DNA from: Actinomadura sp. K4S16
GTDB lineage: Bacteria > Actinomycetota > Actinomycetes > Streptosporangiales > Streptosporangiaceae
NCBI RefSeq assembly: GCF_008327685.1
Contig: NZ_BDDE01000015.1
Coordinates: 248,001 to 312,000, forward strand
Reading direction: 5' to 3'
Length of the DNA stretch: 64,000 nucleotides
The notes under the pieces are model-generated. The model was given only the letters and a program-made list of their open reading frames with translations, did not search any database and was not told where the DNA came from. Below, one piece after another: positions 28,273 to 36,804 of the stretch; the stretch's first letter is position 1, and each line of letters opens with the position of its first letter. The position numbers and the translations under genes were made by a program.

Positions 28273-29588
28273 CCCCGGCACGCCGCTCGATCGCCGCGCT
28301 CGCCGCCGTCCCGGTGCTGCTGGCCGCGGCGGCGTGCGGGGGGCCGGCGGCGCCCGCCGGGGAGCCGCTGGTGTCCCCGCCGCCCGCCGCCGGTTCGGTG
28401 GACGGGCCGAGCGGCGCCGTGTGGACGAGCGGCCTCAACGCCGACGGGCAGCTCGGCCGGACGGGAGCGGCCGCCGATCCCCGGCTCGGCCCGGTGACCG
28501 GCGCCGGCGGCCGGGGCCGGCTCGACCGCGCCGTCGCCGTCGCGGGCGGCGGCCGCCACTCGCTGGCCGTCCTCGACGGCGGCGAGGTCGTCGCGTGGGG
28601 CGCCAACGACGACGGCCAGCTCGGCGACGGCACCACGCGTGACAGCGGCGTCCCCGTCCCCGTCCGCGCGCCGGACGGGCGTCCCGGCCGGCTGGACGAC
28701 GCCGTCGCGGTCAGTGCCAACAACGACTTCTCCATGGCGCTGCGCAAGGACGGCACCGTCGTGACCTGGGGCGAGTCGTCGTCCGGGCAGCGCGGCACCG
28801 GCGAGCGCGGGGCCCCGCTCGTCCCGACGACCGTACGGGCGCCGGACGGGCGCGGGCCGCTCACCGGCGTGACGGCGATCGCGGCGGACGGGCACACCGA
28901 GCTGGCGCTGCTCGGCGACGGGCGGGTGCTCGCGTGGGGCGCCAACGCCTACGGCATGGTCGGCGACGGCACCCGCGAGGACCGGGCCCTGCCCGTGCCG
29001 GTGCGCGGCCTGGACGGCGCCGCGCGGTTGGACGGCGTCGTCCGCATCGCGATCGGCGGCCAGCACGGGCTGGCGCTGCTGCGCGACGGGCGGGTCGCCT
29101 CTTGGGGGCACAACGAGCTCGGCCAGCTCGGGGACGGTTCGCGCCGGGACCGGCTCACGCCCGCCCTCGTCTCGGGCGTGGGCGGCAAGGGCGTCCTCGA
29201 CGGGGTCGCCGCGGTCGCCGCGGCGGAGAAGCACAACTACGCGCTCCGCAAGGACGGCACCGTCGTCGCGTGGGGCAACAACACCGCGGGCCAGCTCGGG
29301 GACGGCACGGTGCGGCCGAGCACCGTCCCCGTCACCGTCGTCGGACGCGGCGGCCCGAAGCTGCGCCGCGCCACCCGGGTGTTCGCGGGCGAGGCCTACG
29401 GCGCTGCGATCCTCGCCGACGGGACCCTGCTGACCTGGGGCGCGGGCGGCAGCGGCCAACTCGGCTCCGGGAAGAGGACGCCCCGCAGCCGCCCCGGCAC
29501 GGTGATGACGGCCGAGGGCACGCCCCCGCCCGACGCCCTGTCGGTAGGCGTCGGCGAACGCCACCTAATCCTGCTGACGAAGCCCTGA
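28269..29588 (+). CDS. RCC1-repeat lipoprotein
   Basis: Exported protein of 439 residues with a short signal peptide ending in a lipobox-like AAAAC (Cys at 23). The mature part is about seven RCC1 repeats with the standard core VVAWGANDDGQLGDGTTRDS, each about 50-55 residues, folding as a seven-bladed propeller. Bacterial RCC1 proteins are secreted or surface proteins that bind other proteins or glycans; they have no proven exchange-factor activity. It is translationally coupled to the methyltransferase gene through a GTGA overlap and ends the plus-strand operon. A role in binding the polysaccharide at the cell surface is inference. The assignment of the fold is firm. Confidence 0.85.
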   Translation: MTPARRSIAALAAVPVLLAAAACGGPAAPAGEPLVSPPPAAGSVDGPSGAVWTSGLNADGQLGRTGAAADPRLGPVTGAGGRGRLDRAVAVAGGGRHSLAVLDGGEVVAWGANDDGQLGDGTTRDSGVPVPVRAPDGRPGRLDDAVAVSANNDFSMALRKDGTVVTWGESSSGQRGTGERGAPLVPTTVRAPDGRGPLTGVTAIAADGHTELALLGDGRVLAWGANAYGMVGDGTREDRALPVPVRGLDGAARLDGVVRIAIGGQHGLALLRDGRVASWGHNELGQLGDGSRRDRLTPALVSGVGGKGVLDGVAAVAAAEKHNYALRKDGTVVAWGNNTAGQLGDGTVRPSTVPVTVVGRGGPKLRRATRVFAGEAYGAAILADGTLLTWGAGGSGQLGSGKRTPRSRPGTVMTAEGTPPPDALSVGVGERHLILLTKP

Positions 29589-29625
29589 AAGCCCCTCAAC
29601 TCAGCCCGGAGCCCCTTACAAGCCC

Positions 29626-30489
29626 TCAGGGGGTCTTGGGCGGCTCGGGGGTGGTTCCGCCGGGCTCAGAGCCGGCTGCGGGAGGCTGGGGGCCTCCCGT
29701 GGGGGGCTGGGTGCCGGGGGCGGGGGGCTGGGACGCGGCGGCGCCGGGGGCCGGGGCTCCGGTCGGGGCTCCGGCGGGTGCCGGGGTCGCGGAGCGGCGG
29801 CGCCACAGCAGGAATCCGGCCCCGGCGGCGGCCACGACCACCGCACCGCCCCCGCCGAGCAGGTACGGCATGGCCGAGCCGTCGTCCTTCTTCTGGACCT
29901 CCGCGCCGGCGGCGGGGCCGGTCGGCTGCGACTGGGCGAGCGTCCGCTCCTCCTCCTGCTCCTGCTTGACCGACGCCTCCGGGGCGGGCTTGCCGTTGTT
30001 GCCGGGCTTGCCGGGCTTCGGCGGCGCGTACTTCGACTCCGGGAGCGTCTGCACGAACTTCAGCAGCGCGAGGTCGGGCTTGCCCTTGCTGCCCTTCACG
30101 GCCCCGTCGTAGATGGTCTTCACCCGGGCGGCCGGAAGCGCCGTGGAGGACACCCGCAGCTGGTCGCCGGCCAGCACCGCGTAGGTGCCCTTCCGCTTCA
30201 TCAGGCCAGGGAGCTGCCTCAGCACCTGCCCCGCGTCGTCGCCGGGGGGAAGGATCGCGATGAAGACCGCGACGGACCGGCCCTGCGCCGAGCGGAGCAG
30301 CTCCTGCGCGCCGTCCGACTGGTAGTACTTGGCGTGGGAGTCGACGTAGTAGCCGCTCTCGCTGATGCCCTCGGCGACCGCGTCGAGGTCGACGCCCGCG
30401 AAGGCGGGCGCGGCGGTCATTCCGAACGCCGGCGCCAAGGCCAGCGCCAGCGTCCCGGACGCGACGATGCGGCGCGAGAAGTGGTTCAC
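29626..30489 (-). CDS. Secreted/membrane protein of unknown function with Pro-rich C-terminal tail
   Basis: A 287-residue protein with a signal peptide (ends AAPAFA, about residue 31), an extracytoplasmic alpha/beta domain (about 32-160), a charged linker, one membrane segment (about 208-228: YLLGGGGAVVVAAAGAGFLLW), then RRR and a cytosolic tail rich in Pro, Ala and Gly. The external domain has no catalytic motif I recognise; its layout recalls the Rv1476-like membrane proteins of actinobacteria, with low certainty. GTG 30489 is preceded by AAGGAG at 8 nt. It converges on the RCC1 gene with only 37 bp between stops. Its strand places it with the cys genes on the right half of the locus. Confidence 0.65.
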   Translation of the reverse strand: MNHFSRRIVASGTLALALAPAFGMTAAPAFAGVDLDAVAEGISESGYYVDSHAKYYQSDGAQELLRSAQGRSVAVFIAILPPGDDAGQVLRQLPGLMKRKGTYAVLAGDQLRVSSTALPAARVKTIYDGAVKGSKGKPDLALLKFVQTLPESKYAPPKPGKPGNNGKPAPEASVKQEQEEERTLAQSQPTGPAAGAEVQKKDDGSAMPYLLGGGGAVVVAAAGAGFLLWRRRSATPAPAGAPTGAPAPGAAASQPPAPGTQPPTGGPQPPAAGSEPGGTTPEPPKTP

Positions 30490-30580
30490 GGAAGAGGCTC
30501 CTTCAACGCTGAGATGGCCATTGACATTACCGGCGCGACGTGGGTCAAGGTGGAGAAAGCCGGGGAATCGGCATAGCCCG

Positions 30581-31477
30581 TCAGATGCCGCGGCCCCGGG
30601 TGTGCAGGGCCAGCAGGACGCGCTTGCCGGACACGACCCCGGACGCCACGGCCAGCGCGAACGGGACGCGGCGCTCGGCCGGGTTCGCCTTCAGGGCACG
30701 CGCCGACCAGCGCAGCGCGTCCTTGCGGCGCCCCACGGTCGCGCAGCCGAAGGCGAGCTGCCCGTAGACGCGCCCGGCCGCGCCCGGCTCCTCGGAGATC
30801 TCCGGGTAGTGCTCCAGGAACCACTCCAGGGCGGCCACCTTCGTCTCCCACGCCTGCGCGTAGTACGACGTCAGCCCCCACAGGACCCGGACGTACGGCT
30901 CGTCGACGTTCAGCACCGGGTGGCGGCGGGCGGCGCGGAGCGCGAGGTCCCAGTCCTCGCCCTGGCTGCCGGGGATCGACTCGTCCACCATGCCGATCTC
31001 GATGAGCGGCTCGCGGCGCGCCACGTAGGTGGAGGAGTGGACGCTCATCATCCGGTCGCGGATCAGCGCGTCGTAGGTGACGCGGTCCGTGCCGGCCAGC
31101 CGGGGCAGCTCCCGCCCGTCAAAGTCGATCAGGATGCCGGAGCTGCACAGCACGGCGTCCGGCTCGCCCTCCAGGGCCTTCACCTGCGCGGCGAGCTTGC
31201 CGGGCAGCCACAGGTCGTCGTCGTCGCAGAACGCGACCAGGTCGGTCCCGAGGGCGAGGACGCCGGAGTTGCGGGCGCCCGCGAGGCCCGGCGCCCGGGT
31301 GTTGCGGATGACCTCGACGCGGTCCCCCGCGAGGGACATGTCGGGTTCGGCCCGGTCGAAGACGACGACCGCGCGCACCTCGCCCTCGTAGTCCTGCGCC
31401 AGCACCGATTCCAGCGCGCGGCGCAGCAGCTCCGGCCGGTTGTGCGTGGGGAGCACGACTCCGACGGACGGGGGCAT
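30581..31477 (-). CDS. Family 2 glycosyltransferase
   Basis: Cytosolic GT-A glycosyltransferase of 298 residues. It starts with the family opening VGVVLPTHNRPELLRRALESV, has the NDP-sugar/metal motif CDDDD (in LVAFCDDDDLWLPG, about residue 90) and the acceptor-side acidic motif GEDWDLALRAAR near 175. The last 90 residues are helical (SARALKANPAERR), resembling a short TPR-like extension. It probably adds one sugar of the repeat unit; donor and linkage cannot be read from the sequence. It precedes cysN by 13 codon lengths of non-coding G-rich DNA on the same strand direction, so it may share their message. No membrane segment is predicted. Confidence 0.85.
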   Translation of the reverse strand: MPPSVGVVLPTHNRPELLRRALESVLAQDYEGEVRAVVVFDRAEPDMSLAGDRVEVIRNTRAPGLAGARNSGVLALGTDLVAFCDDDDLWLPGKLAAQVKALEGEPDAVLCSSGILIDFDGRELPRLAGTDRVTYDALIRDRMMSVHSSTYVARREPLIEIGMVDESIPGSQGEDWDLALRAARRHPVLNVDEPYVRVLWGLTSYYAQAWETKVAALEWFLEHYPEISEEPGAAGRVYGQLAFGCATVGRRKDALRWSARALKANPAERRVPFALAVASGVVSGKRVLLALHTRGRGI

Positions 31478-31567
31478 CGAGGGCCTGCCTTGTCGTAGGG
31501 GTTCGAGGGGTCGGAGGGGATTCGGGGGGACGCGGCCGCGGGGCCGGGCGGGCCCCGCGGCGACCGG

Positions 31568-32893
31568 TCAGCGCGCGCCGGTGATCATCCCGGCGGCGAC
31601 GGTGTTGTTGGTGGCCTCGTCGATCAGGATGAAGCCGCCGGTGAGGCGGTTGCGGCCGTAGTCGTCGACGAACAGCGGCTGCGTCACCCGCAGGGAGACG
31701 CGGCCGATCTCGTTCAGGCCGAGGGCCGCCGCCTGGTCGTCGCGGTGCAGGGTGTTGACGTCCAGCCGGTAGTGCAGCTCCTTCACCATCGCCTTCGCGG
31801 TGCGGGTCGTGTGCTTGATGACCAGCTTCGTGCGCGGGGTGAGGGTGCGGTCCGGGGTCATCCAGCAGACCATCGCGTCGATGTCCTGCGCGGTCTCGGG
31901 CCGGTTGTTCGGACGGGCGATCATGTCGCCGCGGGAGATGTCGATGTCGTCGGCGAGGCGCAGCGTCACCGACATCGGCGCGAACGCCTCCGCCACCGGC
32001 CCGCCCGGCCCGTCGATGTGGGTGATCGTCGTGGTCAGCCCGGACGGCAGGTGCACGACCTCGTCGCCCGGCTTCAGCACGCCGCCCGCGACCTGGCCCG
32101 CGTAGCCGCGGTAGTCGTGCAGCTCGGGGTCCGTGGACGCGTGCGGGCGGACCACGTACTGCACCGGGAACCGCACGTCGATCAGGTTGCGGTCGGAGGC
32201 GATGTGCACGTGCTCCAGGTGGTGCAGCAGCGACGACCCCTCGTACCACGGCATGTTCACGCTGCGCTCGACGACGTTGTCGCCGTGCAGCGCCGAGATC
32301 GGGATGAACGTCAGGTCGGTGACCTCCAGCTTGGAGGCGAACGCCGTGAACTCGTCCACGATCCGCTCGTACACGCCCCGCTCGTAGTCGACCAGGTCCA
32401 TCTTGTTGATCGCCACGACCAGGTGCGGGACCTGGAGGAGCGTGGTGAGGAACGCGTGCCGGCGCGACTGCTCCAGGATGCCCTTGCGGGCGTCCACCAG
32501 GATGATCGCCAGGTCGGCGGTGGAGGCGCCCGTCACCATGTTGCGGGTGTACTGGATGTGGCCCGGGGTGTCGGCGATGATGAACTTGCGGCGCGGCGTC
32601 GCGAAGTACCGGTACGCCACGTCGATGGTGATGCCCTGCTCCCGCTCGGCCCGCAGGCCGTCGGTCAGCAGCGCCAGGTTCGTGTACTCCTCGCCGCGGT
32701 CGGCGCTGGTCTTCTCCACCGACTCCAGCTGGTCCTCGAAGATCGACTTGGAGTCGAACAGCAGCCGGCCGATCAGCGTGGACTTGCCGTCGTCGACGCT
32801 GCCGGCGGTCGCGAACCGCAGGAGGTCCATCGTCTTGGCCGACGGGGCCGTGGCCGACGAGGCCTCGGCGGGCCGGTCGTTCGCGCTGGCCAT
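31568..32893 (-). CDS. cysN: Sulfate adenylyltransferase subunit 1 (GTPase) CysN
   Basis: GTPase subunit of the heterodimeric ATP sulfurylase, which makes adenylylsulfate (APS) from sulfate and ATP, driven by GTP hydrolysis. The protein is 441 residues, the length of a CysN without a fused CysC. G-motifs are all present: GSVDDGKST (31-39), DTPGH (108-112) and NKMD (163-166); translation-factor-like beta-barrel domains follow. Its start codon overlaps the cysD stop by one base (TGATG), so the two are translationally coupled. Because the kinase is missing here, PAPS formation must use the separate APS-kinase protein encoded at 7909-9378. Confidence 0.96.
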   Translation of the reverse strand: MASANDRPAEASSATAPSAKTMDLLRFATAGSVDDGKSTLIGRLLFDSKSIFEDQLESVEKTSADRGEEYTNLALLTDGLRAEREQGITIDVAYRYFATPRRKFIIADTPGHIQYTRNMVTGASTADLAIILVDARKGILEQSRRHAFLTTLLQVPHLVVAINKMDLVDYERGVYERIVDEFTAFASKLEVTDLTFIPISALHGDNVVERSVNMPWYEGSSLLHHLEHVHIASDRNLIDVRFPVQYVVRPHASTDPELHDYRGYAGQVAGGVLKPGDEVVHLPSGLTTTITHIDGPGGPVAEAFAPMSVTLRLADDIDISRGDMIARPNNRPETAQDIDAMVCWMTPDRTLTPRTKLVIKHTTRTAKAMVKELHYRLDVNTLHRDDQAAALGLNEIGRVSLRVTQPLFVDDYGRNRLTGGFILIDEATNNTVAAGMITGAR

Positions 32894-33810
32894 CAGAAGT
32901 AGCCCTCCTTCTTGCGGTCCTCCATGGCGGCCTCACTGGTGCGGTCGTCGGCGCGGGTCTGGCCGCGCTCGGTGATCCGCGTCGCCGCGATCTCCTCGAT
33001 CACCTCGTCCAGCGTCCCCGCGTTCGACTTCACCGCGCCCGTGCAGGACGCGTCCCCGACCGTCCGGTACCGGACGGTCGCGGAGAACTCCGGCTCGTCG
33101 TCGCCGCGGTTCGCGAACCCCGTCTCGGCGTCCAGCAGCAGCCCGTCCCGCTCGAACACCCGCCGGGTGTGCGCGAAGTAGATCGGCGGGAGCTCCAGCT
33201 CCTCGCGGCGCACGTAGTCCCAGATGTCGAGCTCGGTCCAGTTCGACAGCGGGAACACCCGGACGTGCTCGCCCTGCACGATCTTGGTGTTGAACAGGTT
33301 CCACAGCTCCGGGCGCTGGTTCTTCGGGTCCCACTGGCCGAACTCGTCCCGGAAGGACACCACCCGCTCCTTGGCGCGGGCCTTCTCCTCGTCGCGCCGC
33401 GCGCCGCCGAACGCCGCGTCGAACTGGTGCTGCTCGATCGCGTCCAGCAGCGGCGTGATCTGGAGCCGGTTCCGGGACGCGCGGCGGCCCTTCTGCTCCA
33501 CCACCCGGCCGCTGTCGATCGCGTCCTGCACCGAGGCCACGATCAGCCGGACGCCGAGCTCGGCCACCCGGCGGTCGCGGAACTCGATCACCTCGGGGAA
33601 GTTGTGGCCCGTGTCGACGTGCATCACCGGGAACGGGATCGGGGCGGGCCAGAAGGCCTTCTGGGCGAGGCGCAGCATGACGATGCTGTCCTTGCCGCCC
33701 GAGAACAGCAGCACCGGCCGTTCGAACTCGGCCGCCACCTCTCGGAAGATATGGATCGACTCGGCTTCGAGGATGTCCAGCTGGGACAGCAGGTAATCGT
33801 AACGCTGCAT
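32893..33810 (-). CDS. cysD: Sulfate adenylyltransferase subunit 2 CysD
   Basis: Catalytic subunit of the CysDN ATP sulfurylase, an N-type ATP pyrophosphatase. The PP-loop is SGGKDS (37-42), and the family motifs HVDTGHNFPEVIEFRD and GGARRDEEKARAKER follow; the C-terminal YRTVGDASCTGAV is characteristic of CysD. The protein is 305 residues, normal for the family. ATG 33810 (MQRYDYLLSQLD) is chosen over an upstream in-frame start because it matches the conserved N-terminus; a GGAAAG lies some 12 nt before it. It is preceded by cysQ on the same strand with a gap of 93 bp, giving the order cysQ-cysD-cysN. Confidence 0.96.
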   Translation of the reverse strand: MQRYDYLLSQLDILEAESIHIFREVAAEFERPVLLFSGGKDSIVMLRLAQKAFWPAPIPFPVMHVDTGHNFPEVIEFRDRRVAELGVRLIVASVQDAIDSGRVVEQKGRRASRNRLQITPLLDAIEQHQFDAAFGGARRDEEKARAKERVVSFRDEFGQWDPKNQRPELWNLFNTKIVQGEHVRVFPLSNWTELDIWDYVRREELELPPIYFAHTRRVFERDGLLLDAETGFANRGDDEPEFSATVRYRTVGDASCTGAVKSNAGTLDEVIEEIAATRITERGQTRADDRTSEAAMEDRKKEGYF

Positions 33811-33903
33811 GGTCTGGGGCTCTTTCCACGCTGTTCTGGCAGATGCAACCGGTGGCACGGCGGCCGGCTCTCGCCGGTTCGGTCCCGCCCTGGGGACGGA
33901 TCG

Positions 33904-34848
33904 TCAGGGCAGCGTGCCGCTCACTTCCCGGATGCCGGTCAGCAGCGTCGATGCCGACCCGGGATGGCACACCAGGATATCCGGGAGCCGGGGGTCCTCC
34001 CGGTTGTAGCGGAGCGGCGACCCGTCGACGCGGGACGCGTGCGCCCCAGCGCCGAGCGCCACCGCCGCCGGGGCGGCGGAGTCCCACTCGTACTGGCCGC
34101 CCGCGTGCACGTAGGCGTCCACCTCGCCGAGCAGCACCGCGGAGATCTTCGCGCCGGCCGACCCGATCGGCACCAGCTCCACGTCCGGCTCGATCGCCTC
34201 CGCGAGCCGCCGCACGAACTCCGGCGGGCGCGTGCGGCTCACCGCGATGCGGAGCTTGCCGGCGTCCGGCGCCGGGACGTTCAGCGGGACCTCGCGCGGC
34301 GGCGGCGCGGCGGCGGACCCGCTCCCGCCCGTGACCGGGTCGGAGCCGGTGAGGTCCGTCCGGACGAGCGAGGCGCCGCCCGTCGCGTCCGTGCGGAGGA
34401 CGAGGCCCTGTGCGGGCAGCGCCACGGCCCCGGCGGCCAGGCGGCCGGCTCCGGAGGCGTCCCGCTCCCACAGCGCCACGTGCACGGCCCAGTCGCGGCG
34501 GCCCTCCTCGGAGAACTCGCGGGTGCCGTCCAGGGGGTCGACGATCCACACGCGGGAGGCCGTGAGCCGCTCCGCGTCGGCGGTGTTGCGGGTCGGGGCG
34601 CGGTCGTCGCCCTTGGAGCGCTTCCCCGCGACCGAGGACCGCCCCTCCTCGGACAGGACGGCGTCGCCGGGACACCGCTCGGCCAGCGCCGCCATCAGGT
34701 ACTCGTGCGCGCGCAGGTCGCCGGTGTCCTTCAGGGCCTTCGCGTCGGCGAAGCCCGTCTCGTCCCGCACGCCCAGCAGCAGCCGGCCCGCCTCCCCGGC
34801 GAGCTCGGCCGCGAGCGAATGATCGTCTACCGTCCCTGACTCGGTCAT
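33904..34848 (-). CDS. cysQ: 3'(2'),5'-bisphosphate nucleotidase CysQ-like
   Basis: Magnesium-dependent phosphatase of the inositol-monophosphatase fold that turns PAP (the by-product of sulfotransferases) into AMP and can also break down PAPS. The protein is 314 residues. Metal-binding motifs are SEEG (66-69), DPLDGT (104-109) and the C-terminal WDSAAP. Between them is a stretch rich in Gly, Ser and Pro that most relatives lack. ATG 34848 is preferred over a start 14 codons upstream. Next to cysDN it fits both assimilation and sulfation, but since PAP inhibits sulfotransferases, its presence beside a sulfotransferase-bearing locus is functionally sensible. Confidence 0.9.
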   Translation of the reverse strand: MTESGTVDDHSLAAELAGEAGRLLLGVRDETGFADAKALKDTGDLRAHEYLMAALAERCPGDAVLSEEGRSSVAGKRSKGDDRAPTRNTADAERLTASRVWIVDPLDGTREFSEEGRRDWAVHVALWERDASGAGRLAAGAVALPAQGLVLRTDATGGASLVRTDLTGSDPVTGGSGSAAAPPPREVPLNVPAPDAGKLRIAVSRTRPPEFVRRLAEAIEPDVELVPIGSAGAKISAVLLGEVDAYVHAGGQYEWDSAAPAAVALGAGAHASRVDGSPLRYNREDPRLPDILVCHPGSASTLLTGIREVSGTLP

Positions 34849-34999
34849 CTGTAGATCACATTCCCGACTCGACTGGTCTGCTCGGTCCACTTTCTCATGC
34901 GGCGCGCCCGGTCCACCGGGCCAGGTCCCGGTCAGCGGCCGGCCCGGAACGGGCCCGGGGCCGCCTCTGGCACGGTGCGGAGGGCGGCGGGCGCGCCGC

Positions 35000-36475
35000 T
35001 CAGTACGCGCCGGATCCGCGGAACACCGCCGACCACGTCTTCCACATGATCTGCAGGTCCAGGGCCAGGCTCCAGTTGTCCACGTACCGCAGGTCGAGGC
35101 GGACCGACTCCTCCCACGACAGGTCCGAGCGGCCGCTCACCTGCCACAGCCCGGTCAGGCCCGGCTTGACCACCAGCCGCCGGTAGACGTCCCCGCCGTA
35201 CTGGGCGACCTCCTCCGGAAGCGGCGGGCGCGGCCCCACCAGCGACATCTCGCCGCGCAGCACGTTGATCAGCTGCGGCAGCTCGTCCAGCGAGTACCGG
35301 CGCAGCCGGCGCCCCACCCGCGTCACCCGCGGGTCCTGCCGGATCTTGAACAGCACCCCGTCGTTGTCGTTCGCCGACAGCAGCTCCATCCGCCGCGCCT
35401 CGGCGTCGGCGACCATCGTGCGGAACTTCAGCAGCGTGAACTCCCGGCCCCCGCGCCCCACGCGGGTCTGCCGGAACAGCACCGGGCCCTCCCCGGACAT
35501 CTTGATCAGGACGGCGATCAGCAGCAGCAGCGGGCTCAGCGCCACCAGCCCGCCGAGCGCGACCACCCGGTCGACCAGGCCCTTGAGCACCTTGCGGCCG
35601 CCGTCCAGCTCCGGGTGCTCCACGTGCAGCAGCGGCAGCCCCGACACCGGGCGGATCGAGATCCGCGGCCCGGTCACGTCCATCAGCGCGGGCGCCACGA
35701 CCAGCTCGACGTCGTTGCGCTCGATCTGCCACGCCAGCCGGCGCAGCGCCACGCCGTCCATCTCCGGGCACGCCAGCACGGCCACCGAGTCGGCGCCGAT
35801 CCGCTCCGCGACCGCCGCCGCCTGGCTGAAGTCGCCCAGCACCGGGACGCCCTCCACCTCGGCGACCGCGTCCTCGCCCGCCGCCAGCACCGGGGGCAGG
35901 CACACCGCGGCGATGTCCATCCCGTGGTAGCGCTTCTTCTGCAGCAACCGGATCAGGTCGGACACCGACGTGCGGTGCCCCACCGCGACGACCCGCCGCA
36001 TGCACTCGCCGTGCCAGCGCTTCTTGTGCAGCCACTTGCGCAGCCGGTAGCGCGCCAGCAGTGCCAGGAACGTCCCGAGCGGCAGCGCCATCACCACGTA
36101 GCCGCGCGCGACGTCGGTCTTCGTGGCGTACGCCACGATCGCGACCACCGCCGTCAGGATGAACCCGGCGCGCAGCACCCGGTGGAACTCCTCGTACCCG
36201 ACGCCCACGTACCGCGGCTGGTACGCCCGGCACAGCACCAGCGTCGGCAGCCACAGCACGGGCAGGGCCACGGTCAGGACCACGTACGGCGCGTCGAGCT
36301 CCGTCGGGACGCCCGGGAACCTGAGCACGAAGGCGATGACGCCGGCCATCAGCATGCTGGCGAAGTCGAGGCCCCGCGCGAGCCGGCGGTAGGTCCTGCT
36401 CCAGTTCGGCGACGACGCGCGCTCGTGCTCATGGCGGATCGATGACTCGGTCTGGACCTTGTCAACGACGGCCAT
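35000..36475 (-). CDS. Polyprenyl-phosphate sugar-phosphate transferase (priming enzyme)
   Basis: Membrane enzyme of 491 residues that starts repeat-unit synthesis by moving a sugar-1-phosphate onto undecaprenyl phosphate. The N-terminal part has four to five membrane segments (about 38-150), followed by a cytosolic Rossmann-like region. From about 290 the WbaP/PglC-type catalytic domain follows: a re-entrant helix (VVALGGLVALSPLLLLIAVLI), then GPVLFRQTRVG, FTLLKFRTM, the RYSLDELPQLINVL motif with the catalytic Asp-Glu, MSLVGPRPPLPEE and KPGLTGLWQVSGRSDL. It sits at the right edge of the locus, transcribed inward, with its own long upstream region. Which sugar it transfers (for example glucose or galactose) is not visible. 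Confidence 0.93.
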   Translation of the reverse strand: MAVVDKVQTESSIRHEHERASSPNWSRTYRRLARGLDFASMLMAGVIAFVLRFPGVPTELDAPYVVLTVALPVLWLPTLVLCRAYQPRYVGVGYEEFHRVLRAGFILTAVVAIVAYATKTDVARGYVVMALPLGTFLALLARYRLRKWLHKKRWHGECMRRVVAVGHRTSVSDLIRLLQKKRYHGMDIAAVCLPPVLAAGEDAVAEVEGVPVLGDFSQAAAVAERIGADSVAVLACPEMDGVALRRLAWQIERNDVELVVAPALMDVTGPRISIRPVSGLPLLHVEHPELDGGRKVLKGLVDRVVALGGLVALSPLLLLIAVLIKMSGEGPVLFRQTRVGRGGREFTLLKFRTMVADAEARRMELLSANDNDGVLFKIRQDPRVTRVGRRLRRYSLDELPQLINVLRGEMSLVGPRPPLPEEVAQYGGDVYRRLVVKPGLTGLWQVSGRSDLSWEESVRLDLRYVDNWSLALDLQIMWKTWSAVFRGSGAY

Positions 36476-36547
36476 AAACCACTCACCAATCCCCTGTAAC
36501 GCGCGCCCCGTCAGCGCGATTCACACCGAAGACGGTTGAGCGCAGCC

Positions 36548-36575
36548 TGAGGTTCACACGAAAGCCCGAACCTCA
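36548..36575. promoter_or_regulatory. Inverted repeat in the leader of the priming-transferase gene
   Basis: TGAGGTTC at 36548-36555 and GAACCTCA at 36568-36575 form perfect 8-bp arms around 12 bp. On the minus strand it lies 73 bp before the start codon at 36475, just after a possible -10 element TAAGAT at 36586-36591, for which no good -35 is seen. It could be an operator or a hairpin in the 5' leader. The rest of the gap between 36476 and 36742 holds nothing else I can name. Confidence 0.4.
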
Positions 36576-36742
36576 ATCGACCTGCATCTTACGGCCGCTT
36601 TGCCGTGGTCACGGGGGAAACGCGGACACCACCCCACCAATGCATACAAACGCGGGCGAACGCGTACGAATAAGCACCTCGCGTACCCTTGATCACCATA
36701 CGCACGGCGACCGCCCGGTCGCGGAACGGCGTCCGGATCCGG

Positions 36743-36804
36743 TCATCCGGCATGAAACTCATCCGGCATGGAAGTCACCGCGCATCGCGTCATCCGGCAT
36801 GGAA
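36743..36804. repeat. Three direct repeats at the 3' end of pth
   Basis: TCATCCGGCATG followed by AAA or GAA occurs at 36743, 36759 and 36790. The third copy encodes the last codons and stop of pth (Phe-His-Ala-Gly-stop), so the first two look like duplicated copies of the gene's tail. They do not extend the reading frame. Confidence 0.65.
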
